NCBI GenBank assembly: GCA_945983195.1
Contig: CAMFSS010000035.1
Span: forward strand, 1-11,802
Direction: 5' to 3'
Origin: an uncultured Prevotellaceae bacterium
GTDB taxonomy: Bacteria; Bacteroidota; Bacteroidia; Bacteroidales; Muribaculaceae
DNA: 11,802 nt
Shown: piece by piece, positions 1 to 6,592 of the stretch
Numbering within the stretch: the first letter of the stretch is position 1
Layout of the letters: every line of letters begins with the position of its first letter
Made by a program: the position numbers and the translations under genes
Notes under the pieces: generated by a model
Seen by the model: only the letters and a program-made list of their open reading frames with translations
Database searches by the model: none
What the model was told of the DNA's origin: nothing

Positions 1-292
1 TGTAGATATTCTCGCTATCTTTGTTCTCGGGCAGAGAATTGTGAGCTTCATCGGTAACTATCACCGTAGTGGTATCGAGCGAAGCCAGCATACGTGCATA
101 GTTCTTGCCGAGGAAGCGTAATTCATATCCTTCGTCAGTAACGTTGACTTTATCCTTGATATATTCTTGGAATCGGATAATATCGAAACTACCATCGGCC
201 TTGAAACACGCAGGAAAATGCTCTTTGAGAATCTCAAGTTCATGGCAACCGGGTGTCGCTGAGTTGTTTTTGTCGAGTATATCTTTAATCAT
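1..292 (-). CDS. Type III restriction-modification DNA methyltransferase (Mod), N-terminal part, truncated by window edge
   Basis: Reading the minus strand from an ATG at 292-290 gives an open frame of 97 codons that continues past the left edge. The visible part ends in the block EGYELRFLGKNYARMLA, then TDEAHNSLPENKDSENIY. This resembles the N-terminal region of type III Mod adenine methyltransferases, where a GY-LG-K-YAR segment is followed by HN-PEN and then the (I/K)GDNL block. The SAM-binding FxGxG and catalytic DPPY motifs would lie beyond the edge and cannot be checked. Mod normally methylates adenine in an asymmetric site and partners with a Res helicase-nuclease, which would be expected further left. 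The first 60 bases are about 43% GC, lower than the housekeeping genes to the right, which fits a horizontally acquired defence gene. An orphan methyltransferase is the main alternative. Confidence 0.7.
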   Translation of the reverse strand, partial: MIKDILDKNNSATPGCHELEILKEHFPACFKADGSFDIIRFQEYIKDKVNVTDEGYELRFLGKNYARMLASLDTTTVIVTDEAHNSLPENKDSENIY

Positions 293-327
293 CAGTTTTT
301 ATTGATTTCGGTTTGTTCTTTTATTTG

Positions 328-335
328 CAAATATA
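328..335 (-). promoter_or_regulatory. Candidate -7 box for the mod gene
   Basis: The minus strand reads TATATTTG here, a match to the Bacteroidetes TAnnTTTG box, and would start transcripts about 30 bases before the ATG at 292. No convincing TTG -33 box lies 19-21 bases upstream, and the tract is a run of alternating AT, so the match could be chance. Confidence 0.35.
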
Positions 336-401
336 TATATAATTCGTGAGATTGATGCACCTACAGAATAAATAAATTCTTTTCTTTTAGAGAAAAATTC
401 A

Positions 402-409
402 TAATTTTG
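402..409 (+). promoter_or_regulatory. Candidate -7 box for the HEAT-like gene
   Basis: TAATTTTG matches TAnnTTTG. Transcription would begin near 415, which makes a GTG start at 409 impossible and supports the ATG at 433. The upstream region is T-rich, but a clear TTG -33 box is not visible. Confidence 0.45.
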
Positions 410-432
410 TGGGGGATTTATTGGAAAAAATT

Positions 433-951
433 ATGATTATGAGAGAACGGCTTAAGGGGGCGTACAGCGAGGGTGAGGCTCTTGCGATATATAATGAGGC
501 GAGGGCTGAGGGCGGTCTGGCTGACTTCTGCTTGCGCTTTATGCACGATGATGACTATCAAGTGGCACGCAATGCCTTGTGGGGACTTACTAAGGCCGGA
601 AAGGAGGAGGTGCGACAACTGCAACCGCTGCGCGAGAGCTTAATTGACCTTGCAATGGAAACCGGCAATTCTTCGGTGCGGCGGCTTTCGCTTAATCTGG
701 TGGAGCGTCTGGATATGGGTGAGGACGATGTGAGGAGCGATTTTCTTGATTTTTGTCTTGAGCATGCAGTCGACTTGCAAGAATTTCCCGGCATACAGTC
801 GCTTTGCCTGAAACTGGCATTCAGAATGTGCCGCTTTTTTCCCGAACTGATGGCAGAATTGCACCGCATAGTGGAATCGATGGATATGAACTACTATAGC
901 CCGGCAGTGCGCAGCGTAAGAACGCGCATTCTTGCCAATCGAATGAAATAA
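433..951 (+). CDS. Small HEAT-like helical-repeat protein of unknown function
   Basis: The predicted protein is 172 residues and almost entirely helical. It has repeated pairs of amphipathic helices, for example DDDYQVARNALWGLTKAG, then a segment containing NSSVRRLSLNLVERL. The pattern of a short acidic turn followed by V-R-A-L is the signature of HEAT or Armadillo-like repeats, which usually act as protein-binding scaffolds. There is no signal peptide or membrane segment, so it is probably cytoplasmic. I do not recognise a specific family. The frame is open from a GTG at 409, but that codon overlaps the last base of a candidate -7 box. The ATG at 433, preceded by GGAAAAAA, is preferred, and a second ATG at 439 is also possible. 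It is divergent from mod and is followed by the palindrome array, so it seems to be transcribed alone. Confidence 0.7.
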   Translation: MIMRERLKGAYSEGEALAIYNEARAEGGLADFCLRFMHDDDYQVARNALWGLTKAGKEEVRQLQPLRESLIDLAMETGNSSVRRLSLNLVERLDMGEDDVRSDFLDFCLEHAVDLQEFPGIQSLCLKLAFRMCRFFPELMAELHRIVESMDMNYYSPAVRSVRTRILANRMK

Positions 952-975
952 TTCTGTGCCGCTTCGGCAGGAATC

Positions 976-1123
976 GGTTATCGGAGTAACCGAAAATCAA
1001 GTAAAAATGGTTATAGGAGTAACCGAAAAATGAGTGAAAACGGTTATCGGAGTAACCGATTTTTTGGTAAAAATGGTTATTGGAATAACCTTTTTGTTGA
1101 AAAAATTGGTTATCCCAATAACC
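976..1123 (+). repeat. Five palindromic elements at an exact 33-bp period
   Basis: Five 16-bp elements lie at 976-991, 1009-1024, 1042-1057, 1075-1090 and 1108-1123, each exactly 33 bp from the next. All have arms GGTTA and TAACC. Units 1 and 3 are identical (GGTTATCGGAGTAACC) and extend outward by a C/G pair. Unit 2 differs from them by one base. Units 4 and 5 have perfect 6-bp arms GGTTAT and ATAACC. The 17-bp spacers are A/T-rich and loosely alike (the pattern GTAAAAAT or similar recurs). Thirty-three bases is about three helical turns, so all sites would face nearly the same side of the DNA. They could be operators for a dimeric DNA-binding protein, or hairpins in RNA. I infer operators because unit 5 sits inside the promoter of the next gene. 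Confidence 0.85.
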
Positions 1124-1136
1124 TTTTGTATCTTTG
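1106..1136 (+). promoter_or_regulatory. Promoter of the DUF4143-type ATPase gene, overlapped by palindrome 5
   Basis: A -7 box TATCTTTG lies at 1129-1136, and a -33 TTG at 1106-1108 is 20 bases upstream, matching the Bacteroidetes promoter layout. Palindrome 5 (1108-1123) fills the spacer, so a protein bound there would be expected to block polymerase. Transcription would begin near 1143. A strong AAAGGAG ribosome binding site follows at 1154-1160, ahead of the ATG at 1165. Confidence 0.65.
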
Positions 1137-1164
1137 TGGGCAATAATAACCCCAAAGGAGATAG

Positions 1165-2361
1165 ATGGAAACGCTACTCAACAAACACCGAACACTGATA
1201 TCGCAGACGAGAATGGATATAGTCCGCGATAGCTATAACACGATAAAATGGGAAAAGCCGCTTGTGGGAATCCGCGGGTCGCGTGGAGTGGGCAAGACCA
1301 CACTGATGCGCCAGTACATTCGCAAAACCTACGGCGTGAATGCCGGTGAGGCACTATATTGCGCTATGGACAGTATGTACTTCACCAATCACTCGCTGCT
1401 TGAGCTTTGCGAGCGTTTCAGCCTGATGGGAGGAAAGCACCTCTTTCTCGACGAAGTTCACAAGTATCCACATTGGAGCAGAGAGATAAAGGAACTCAAC
1501 GACCTTTATCCGAATATGAAGATAACATTTACGGGGTCGTCGCTGCTACAAATTCTCAATGCCGATGCCGACTTGTCACGCCGCGTTCTGTCGTACTCAA
1601 TGAGCGGACTTTCGTTTCGTGAATATATGCGTTTCTATCATGGCATAAAGCTTCCAGTGAGATCACTTGCGGAAATACTTGCCAATGCCGAAGCTGTATG
1701 TGAAGAGGTGAACGCCGTGTGTCACCCGCAAAAGCTCTTTGAGGAGTATCTGCGTGTGGGTTACTATCCCTTCTATGACGGAGATGAGGAGGAATATTAC
1801 AGCAGACTGGAAAATGTGGTTACATTCGTGATTGACCAGGAGCTTGTAGACTTGTGCAATATCGACCGTGCATACACTCGCAAGCTCAAGGCTATGCTGC
1901 TGTATCTTGCTGCCAATGTGCCTTTTGAGGTGAACATCAGCAAGCTCTCAACCTATCTTGAGCTTAACAAGGCAACGGTGCTGAGCTATCTGTCGAATAT
2001 GCAAAGGGCTGAGCTGCTGAATCTTCTCTACTCCGACAACAAGTCGGTGACAAAGATGCAGAAGCCCGACAAGGTGTACATTCAAAATGCCAACTTGCTG
2101 TGTATGCTGAGCAATGATGTGAAGATTGGAACTCTGCGTGAGTGCTTTGTGGTGAATCAGCTATCGGCGAAGCACACCGTGGAGTATGCCAAGGAGCATG
2201 GAGACTTCCGTGTTGACGGAAAATACACATTTGAAGTGGGCGGAGCTGACAAGAAATTCACACAGATAGCCGACATACCCGACAGTTATATACTCGCTGA
2301 CTCGCTGACCTACCCCATAGGCAACAAATTGCCTATATGGCTGGTTGGGCTTATCTATTGA
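1165..2361 (+). CDS. AAA-type ATPase of the DUF4143 / archaeal-bacterial ATPase family
   Basis: The protein has 398 residues and binds and probably hydrolyses ATP; its cellular role is not established. The Walker A motif GSRGVGKTT is at residues 38-46. Walker B, LFLDEVHKY, is at 93-101 with D96 and E97. A sensor-like TFTGSSL lies near 121-127, followed by an arginine pair (SRR, 138-140) and LSFREY at 149-154. Residues 199-204 (GYYPFY) match the G-YP motif of the DUF4143 region. A helix-turn-helix-like segment (SKLSTYLELNKATVLSYL) at 259-276 suggests a winged helix. The C-terminus, with RECF near 325 and TFEVGGADKKFTQ at 355-367, resembles the PD-(D/E)xK-like fold of the family, but with EVGG where many members have EVK. 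The start is set by the AAAGGAG site. It is monocistronic, with its own promoter and the palindrome array upstream. A toxin-antitoxin or defence role is sometimes suspected for such genes, but nothing here proves it. Confidence 0.85.
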   Translation: METLLNKHRTLISQTRMDIVRDSYNTIKWEKPLVGIRGSRGVGKTTLMRQYIRKTYGVNAGEALYCAMDSMYFTNHSLLELCERFSLMGGKHLFLDEVHKYPHWSREIKELNDLYPNMKITFTGSSLLQILNADADLSRRVLSYSMSGLSFREYMRFYHGIKLPVRSLAEILANAEAVCEEVNAVCHPQKLFEEYLRVGYYPFYDGDEEEYYSRLENVVTFVIDQELVDLCNIDRAYTRKLKAMLLYLAANVPFEVNISKLSTYLELNKATVLSYLSNMQRAELLNLLYSDNKSVTKMQKPDKVYIQNANLLCMLSNDVKIGTLRECFVVNQLSAKHTVEYAKEHGDFRVDGKYTFEVGGADKKFTQIADIPDSYILADSLTYPIGNKLPIWLVGLIY

Positions 2362-2445
2362 CGCGCGTGTGGGGGGTGGAAGAGGTTGGGAATGTGCGGA
2401 ATGACGTTAATAAGCTATAAAATCGGCAGAAAAACGGTCGTGGAT

Positions 2446-2477
2446 ATTGACAAACGCCTTTTGCGGTTGTAATTTTG
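2446..2477 (+). promoter_or_regulatory. Promoter of the ftsX operon
   Basis: ATTG at 2446-2449 and TAATTTTG at 2470-2477 are separated by 20 bases, a good fit to the Bacteroidetes -33/-7 layout. The transcript would start near 2483, giving a leader of about 75 bases before the ATG at 2561. The frame of ftsX is open upstream to a TTG at 2447, but that codon is the -33 element itself and is not a real start. Confidence 0.6.
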
Positions 2478-2560
2478 CACAAATTATAGCCAATTCTAAG
2501 AATTGGTGGGTTTTGGCTGAAATTGGCTGCTTTGTGCAGGCGTTTTGGCTCGTTTGGATT

Positions 2561-3439
2561 ATGGCTGCTACGAAGAAGAAAATATCATATTTCAGTGCCA
2601 ATGTCACGGCAGTGATGAGTGTGGCATTGGTGTTGCTGCTGCTTGGAATAGTGGCGGTGATTGGTGTTGCCGCAAATGAGCTTACGGTGAGCATCAAGGA
2701 GAATATCGGATTCGACATTTCGATGAAAGATGACGCCACTGATCAGCAGATAGCACAGGTGCGCCGCGATATAGCCGCAGCACCTTTCACGGCGAAGATG
2801 AAATATGTGTCGAAGGACGAAGCTCTGCAAGTGTGGCGCGAGGAAACCGGCGAGGACCTTATGGCGGTGCTCGGCTTCAATCCGCTCACTGCCGAGATTG
2901 AGGTGCACGTGAAGAGCGGCTACTCCGACCTTGCCTCAATCGACCGCATAGCTTCCTCGCTGAAGCAGAAATATGCTGCCATTGAGAGTGTCGCCACACA
3001 CCGCGAGAATATTGAAGCCATCAACCGCACTCTGACGCAGACTGCCATGGTGCTTGCCGTGGCTGCTGCGGCGATGCTGATTATCTCGATTGCGCTTATC
3101 AACAACACTGTGCGCATGACCATCTACTCCAAGCGTTTCCTTATCCACACGATGAAACTTGTGGGTGCTACGCCTGGATTCATTCGCAAGCCCATCGTGG
3201 TGAGCTGCATGATTAATGGCGTGATTGCTGCCATTGTGGCTGTGGGGCTGCTTGCTGCACTGCTCTACTACCTGAGCCTCGATGCGCTTGCCGGCGATGC
3301 CTTGGGCAAGCTGCTTCCGGTGGAGGCTCTTGGAGCGACTGCTGCGGCGATGGTGGCACTTGGCGCACTGCTATGCTGCGCTACTGCCTATTTTGCAGCC
3401 AATAAATACATCAGGCTCGACTACGACAGGCTGTTTTGA
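2561..3439 (+). CDS. ftsX: Cell division protein FtsX (ABC-transporter-like membrane subunit)
   Basis: The 292-residue protein is the membrane half of the FtsEX complex, which links the division ring to activation of peptidoglycan hydrolases. It has the family topology: a membrane helix at about 15-38, an extracytoplasmic domain at about 39-158 containing the FNPLTAEIEV block (106-115), and three further helices at about 160-181, 214-237 and 257-281. The cytoplasmic segment TMKLVGATPGFIRKP (197-211) is the conserved FtsX motif likely to contact FtsE. The start at 2561 (MAATKKKISYF) gives the short basic N-terminus usual in Bacteroidota; the in-frame upstream extension lies in the promoter. 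No ftsE is visible in the window, so the ATPase partner must be encoded elsewhere. It is the first gene of the ftsX-to-proA block. Confidence 0.92.
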   Translation: MAATKKKISYFSANVTAVMSVALVLLLLGIVAVIGVAANELTVSIKENIGFDISMKDDATDQQIAQVRRDIAAAPFTAKMKYVSKDEALQVWREETGEDLMAVLGFNPLTAEIEVHVKSGYSDLASIDRIASSLKQKYAAIESVATHRENIEAINRTLTQTAMVLAVAAAAMLIISIALINNTVRMTIYSKRFLIHTMKLVGATPGFIRKPIVVSCMINGVIAAIVAVGLLAALLYYLSLDALAGDALGKLLPVEALGATAAAMVALGALLCCATAYFAANKYIRLDYDRLF

Positions 3440-3505
3440 GCTGGCATACAGGGCTGATTGAAATGTTTCGTTACACAATTGACAAATAGAATAATAACGC
3501 GATAA

Positions 3506-3787
3506 ATGGAAAAGTTTGTAAACAAAAAGGGTGCGCCTGAAACAGAGGGCGCAAAAAAGACGGAAATCAAACGCACCGATTTCCCATTGGCAAAAATCAA
3601 CTTTCTGCTCATGATGGTGTGCGGAATTCTTATCGTGGCAGGCTTTCTGCTGATGCTTGGCGGTGCCAATGACGGTGCAGAGTTCAACGGCGACATTTTC
3701 GGCTTCCGCCGCGTGGTGGTAGGCCCTACAATGGCTTTCATAGGCTTTGTGGCTATGGGCGTGGCTATTATTTTCAAGAAAAAGTAA
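3506..3787 (+). CDS. DUF3098 family small membrane protein
   Basis: The protein has 93 residues: a charged N-terminus of about 25 residues, one membrane helix at about 31-51 (INFLLMMVCGILIVAGFLLM), a short loop with the FNGDIFGFRR motif (60-69), and a second helix at about 70-90 ending in lysines. This two-helix pattern with an N-F-IF-RR loop is that of the DUF3098 family, found in Bacteroidota between ftsX and uppP. Its function is unknown. The constant position suggests an envelope or division role, but that is inference only. It starts 66 bases after ftsX. No separate promoter is evident. Confidence 0.85.
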   Translation: MEKFVNKKGAPETEGAKKTEIKRTDFPLAKINFLLMMVCGILIVAGFLLMLGGANDGAEFNGDIFGFRRVVVGPTMAFIGFVAMGVAIIFKKK

Positions 3788-3878
3788 TAGGGCTTTGCCG
3801 GAATGTGCAGAACACAAGGATTTTTTAGGTTTTTATTGTCAAAAAAAATAGTAAACAACTGAGAACAAGACTCATAAT

Positions 3879-4715
3879 ATGGATATATTTCAATCAATCA
3901 TCATCGCTATTGTCGAGGGACTGACTGAGTTCCTGCCCGTGTCGTCGACAGGACACATGATTATCGCCGAGGAGGCTCTCGGCGTGGAGCACAACGATTT
4001 TGTGAACGCTTTCACAGTGATTATACAGTTTGGAGCCATCCTTTCGGTGGTGTGGCTCTACTGGAAACGCTTTTTCCACCTCAATGAGGTGCCTGCCGGA
4101 GTCACCGGTGTGAAGGCCTTCCTCACACGCTACGACTTCTACTGGAAGCTGCTTGTGGCATTCATTCCGGCAGCTGTGATAGGTTTCCTGCTTGGCGACT
4201 TCATCGACAGCCTGCTTGAGAACGTCACAGTGGTGGCTGTGATGCTGGTGCTTGGAGGAGTGCTGATGCTTTTCGTCGACAAGTGGTTCAACCGCGACAC
4301 CACCGCACCGCTCACCGAGAAGCGTGCGCTCACCATAGGCTTCTACCAGTGCATCGCCATGATACCCGGTGTGTCGCGCTCAATGGCAACGATTGTGGGA
4401 GGTATGCAGCAGGGCTTGACGCGCAAAGACGCAGCCGAGTTCTCATTCTTCCTTGCAGTTCCCACCATGTTTGCCGCCACAGCCTACAAGCTGCTGAAGC
4501 TTGTGATAGAGCCAGAGTCGCTGCAACTTCTTAGCGACAACCTCATGGTGCTGCTCATAGGCAACGTAGTGGCATTCATCGTTGCGCTGCTTGCGATAAA
4601 GTTCTTCATAAGCTATGTCACGAAGTATGGCTTCAAGGCATTCGGATACTATCGTATAATTGTTGGTGCGGCAATCATCATAATGGGATTGTGCGGCATC
4701 AGCATGGAAGTGTAA
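3879..4715 (+). CDS. uppP: Undecaprenyl-diphosphate phosphatase UppP (BacA)
   Basis: This integral membrane enzyme removes a phosphate from undecaprenyl diphosphate to regenerate the lipid carrier used for peptidoglycan and surface glycans; high levels give bacitracin resistance in many bacteria. The 278-residue length is typical. The first catalytic block, EGLTEFLPVSSTGH, is at residues 13-26, giving E13, E17, S23 and H26 as the counterparts of the essential E. coli residues. The second block, PGVSRSMATI, is at 163-172 with R167. Hydrophobic helices fill most of the rest (for example 91-108, 116-134, 222-244 and 257-273). A 91-base A/T-rich gap separates it from the DUF3098 gene, and truB begins only 10 bases after its stop, so the two are surely co-transcribed. 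Confidence 0.95.
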   Translation: MDIFQSIIIAIVEGLTEFLPVSSTGHMIIAEEALGVEHNDFVNAFTVIIQFGAILSVVWLYWKRFFHLNEVPAGVTGVKAFLTRYDFYWKLLVAFIPAAVIGFLLGDFIDSLLENVTVVAVMLVLGGVLMLFVDKWFNRDTTAPLTEKRALTIGFYQCIAMIPGVSRSMATIVGGMQQGLTRKDAAEFSFFLAVPTMFAATAYKLLKLVIEPESLQLLSDNLMVLLIGNVVAFIVALLAIKFFISYVTKYGFKAFGYYRIIVGAAIIIMGLCGISMEV

Positions 4716-4725
4716 TTGAGGGCTG

Positions 4726-5484
4726 ATGAGTGAATTGCTGAATCCAATAGCCGGCGAGGTGCTCTACGTCGACAAGCCGCTGCACTGGACGTCGTTCTAC
4801 GCAGTGAAGCGCATTCGCGGCGTGCTGAACAAGCGGCTTGGCGTGAAGAACCTGAAGGTAGGACATGCCGGAACGCTCGACCCGCTTGCCACCGGCGTGC
4901 TGATACTGTGCACGGGGCGTGCCACCAAGCGCATCGACGAGCTTCAGGCGCATGTGAAGGAGTATGTTGCCACGCTGCGGCTTGGAGCCACCACGCCATC
5001 ATTCGACCTGGAGACCGAAGTCGATGCCACCTATCCGTGGGAGCACGTCACACGCGAGGATGTGGAGCGTGTGCTTCAAGAGAATTTCACGGGGAGCATT
5101 GAGCAGGTGCCGCCGGCATTCTCGGCGTGCAAAGTCGACGGAAAACGGGCCTACAAGATGGCACGCAAGGGACGCGAGGTGGAACTGAAAGCCAAGACGC
5201 TCGTAATCGACGAGATAGAGCTTCTGGAATTTGCACCGCCGTCGCTCACCATCAGAGTGGTGTGCAGCAAGGGCACCTACATTCGCGCACTTGCCCGCGA
5301 CATAGGCGAGGCACTCGGCAGCGGAGCACATCTCACCGCATTGCGCCGCACGCGAGTGGGCGATGTGAGGGTGGAGCAGTGCAGCAGCGTAGAAGCCGCC
5401 GTAGAAAGGCTCATGGAGGCTGACTATGTGCCGGTGGAGGAGGCTCAGAAGCAACTGCAAAACCAGCCGAAACAGCAGAGATAG
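4726..5484 (+). CDS. truB: tRNA pseudouridine(55) synthase TruB
   Basis: This cytoplasmic enzyme converts U55 in the T-loop of tRNAs to pseudouridine. Its signature GHAGTLDPLATGVL is at residues 47-60 with catalytic Asp52. The conserved Tyr of the KEYVATLRLG segment is Y80. GSIEQVPPAFSA-K--G-RAY lies at about 123-143, SKGTYIRALARDIG at 181-194, and the HLTALRRTRVG block at 202-212. The length (252 residues) fits the shorter TruB form without a full C-terminal PUA domain. The tail (from about 236) is glutamine- and lysine-rich and probably flexible. The ATG at 4726 is the first one after the uppP stop and keeps the core VLYVDKP near residue 12, as is usual. Confidence 0.96.
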   Translation: MSELLNPIAGEVLYVDKPLHWTSFYAVKRIRGVLNKRLGVKNLKVGHAGTLDPLATGVLILCTGRATKRIDELQAHVKEYVATLRLGATTPSFDLETEVDATYPWEHVTREDVERVLQENFTGSIEQVPPAFSACKVDGKRAYKMARKGREVELKAKTLVIDEIELLEFAPPSLTIRVVCSKGTYIRALARDIGEALGSGAHLTALRRTRVGDVRVEQCSSVEAAVERLMEADYVPVEEAQKQLQNQPKQQR

Positions 5485-5529
5485 AAAAAGCAGAATATTA
5501 AGGTAAAAAAAGATAAGGAAACAAGGAAT

Positions 5530-6582
5530 ATGAAACTATCAGAGTTCAAATTTAAGCTGCCCGAGGAGCTGATTGCAACAGAGCCGGCTCCTGTGCGCGA
5601 CGAATCGCGCCTGTTGGTACTACACCGCAAAACCGGTGAGATAGAGCACCGTGTGTTCAAGGAAATACTTAACTATTTCGACGACGGCGACTGCTTCATT
5701 TTCAACGACACCAAGGTGTTCCCTGCACGCCTCTACGGCAACAAGGAGAAGACAGGTGCAAAAATCGAGGTGTTCCTGCTGCGCGAGCTTAATGAGGAGC
5801 ACAAGCTGTGGGACGTGCTTGTGGAGCCTGCCCGCAAAATCCGCATAGGCAACAAGCTCTATTTCGGGCTCGACGACTCAATGGTTGCCGAGGTGATCGA
5901 CAATACCACTTCCCGCGGCCGCACGCTGCGTTTCCTCTACGACGGTCCGCACGACGAGTTCAAGGCCAATCTGTTCGCCCTAGGCGAGACACCTATTCCA
6001 CTCTACATAAAGCGCGAGCCGAAACCCGAGGACGCAGAGCGTTACCAGTGCATTTTTGCCAAGAATGAGGGCGCAGTGGTGGCACCGGCAGCCGGATTCC
6101 ACTTCAGCCGCGAGCTGATGAAGCGTATGGAAATCAAGGGCGTGGATGCAGGATTCCTCACCATGCACTCCGGACTTGGAAACTATCGCGAAATTGATGT
6201 GGAGGACCTCACAAAGCATCGCATGGACTCAGAGCAGATGGAGGTGACCGATGAGCTGGTGAAGCTCGTCAACACTGCAAAAGACCGCGAGAAGCGTGTG
6301 TGTGCCGTTGGCACTTCCACACTGCGCGCTGTGGAGAGCACAGTGGGAATGAACGGACACATAAAGGCTTATTCGGGCTGGACAAACAAATTCATATTCC
6401 CTCCCTACGATTTCACGGTGTGCGACTCATTGGTGAGCAATTTCCACATGCCATACTCCATCATGCTCATGATGGTGTGCGCATTTGGCGACTATGAGAA
6501 GGTGATGAACGCCTACAATGTGGCAGTGAAGGAGAAATACCGCTTCGGTGCCTATGGTGACGCAATGCTGATCACGGAGTAG
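5530..6582 (+). CDS. queA: S-adenosylmethionine:tRNA ribosyltransferase-isomerase QueA
   Basis: QueA moves the ribosyl part of SAM to preQ1-modified tRNA, making epoxyqueuosine in queuosine synthesis. The 350-residue length and order of blocks match the family: FNDTKVFPARLYGNKEKTGA early, VEPARKIRIG, GETPIPLYI, and a C-terminal YRFGAYGDAMLI. Several normally near-invariant spots are changed. APTAGLHF is APAAGFHF (185-192), the LHxGxG segment is MHSGLGNY (212-219), GTTxxRxxES is GTSTLRAVES (261-270), and TNFHxPxSTL is SNFHMPYSIM (303-312). The fold and frame are intact, so it is most likely functional but diverged. It starts after an A-rich gap of 45 bases with AAGGAAT just before the ATG, and proB follows 10 bases after the stop. 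Confidence 0.93.
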   Translation: MKLSEFKFKLPEELIATEPAPVRDESRLLVLHRKTGEIEHRVFKEILNYFDDGDCFIFNDTKVFPARLYGNKEKTGAKIEVFLLRELNEEHKLWDVLVEPARKIRIGNKLYFGLDDSMVAEVIDNTTSRGRTLRFLYDGPHDEFKANLFALGETPIPLYIKREPKPEDAERYQCIFAKNEGAVVAPAAGFHFSRELMKRMEIKGVDAGFLTMHSGLGNYREIDVEDLTKHRMDSEQMEVTDELVKLVNTAKDREKRVCAVGTSTLRAVESTVGMNGHIKAYSGWTNKFIFPPYDFTVCDSLVSNFHMPYSIMLMMVCAFGDYEKVMNAYNVAVKEKYRFGAYGDAMLITE

Positions 6583-6592
6583 TAGGGGCGAA

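Noticed and set aside
976..1123. CRISPR array
   Set aside because: The repeated element is only 16 bp and varies between copies, the spacers are 17 bp and resemble one another, and no cas genes are present. An operator array fits better.
2317..2336. Perfect 8-bp hairpin (ATAGGCAA / TTGCCTAT, loop CAAA) as a terminator of the ATPase gene
   Set aside because: It lies inside the coding sequence 25 bases before the stop and has no T-tract. It encodes IGNKLPI in frame, so coincidence is likely.
3788..3878. Separate promoter for uppP
   Set aside because: The gap is A/T-rich with T and A runs but has no TAnnTTTG box at a suitable position.
3371..3897. Antisense open frames of about 150 residues opposite the DUF3098 gene
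   Set aside because: They overlap the ftsX end, DUF3098 and the uppP start on the opposite strand, have no family features, and their composition is that of a reversed coding strand.
4999..5460. Antisense frame of 153 residues opposite truB
   Set aside because: truB is certain by its motifs; the antisense product has the His/Cys/Ala-rich make-up typical of shadow frames.
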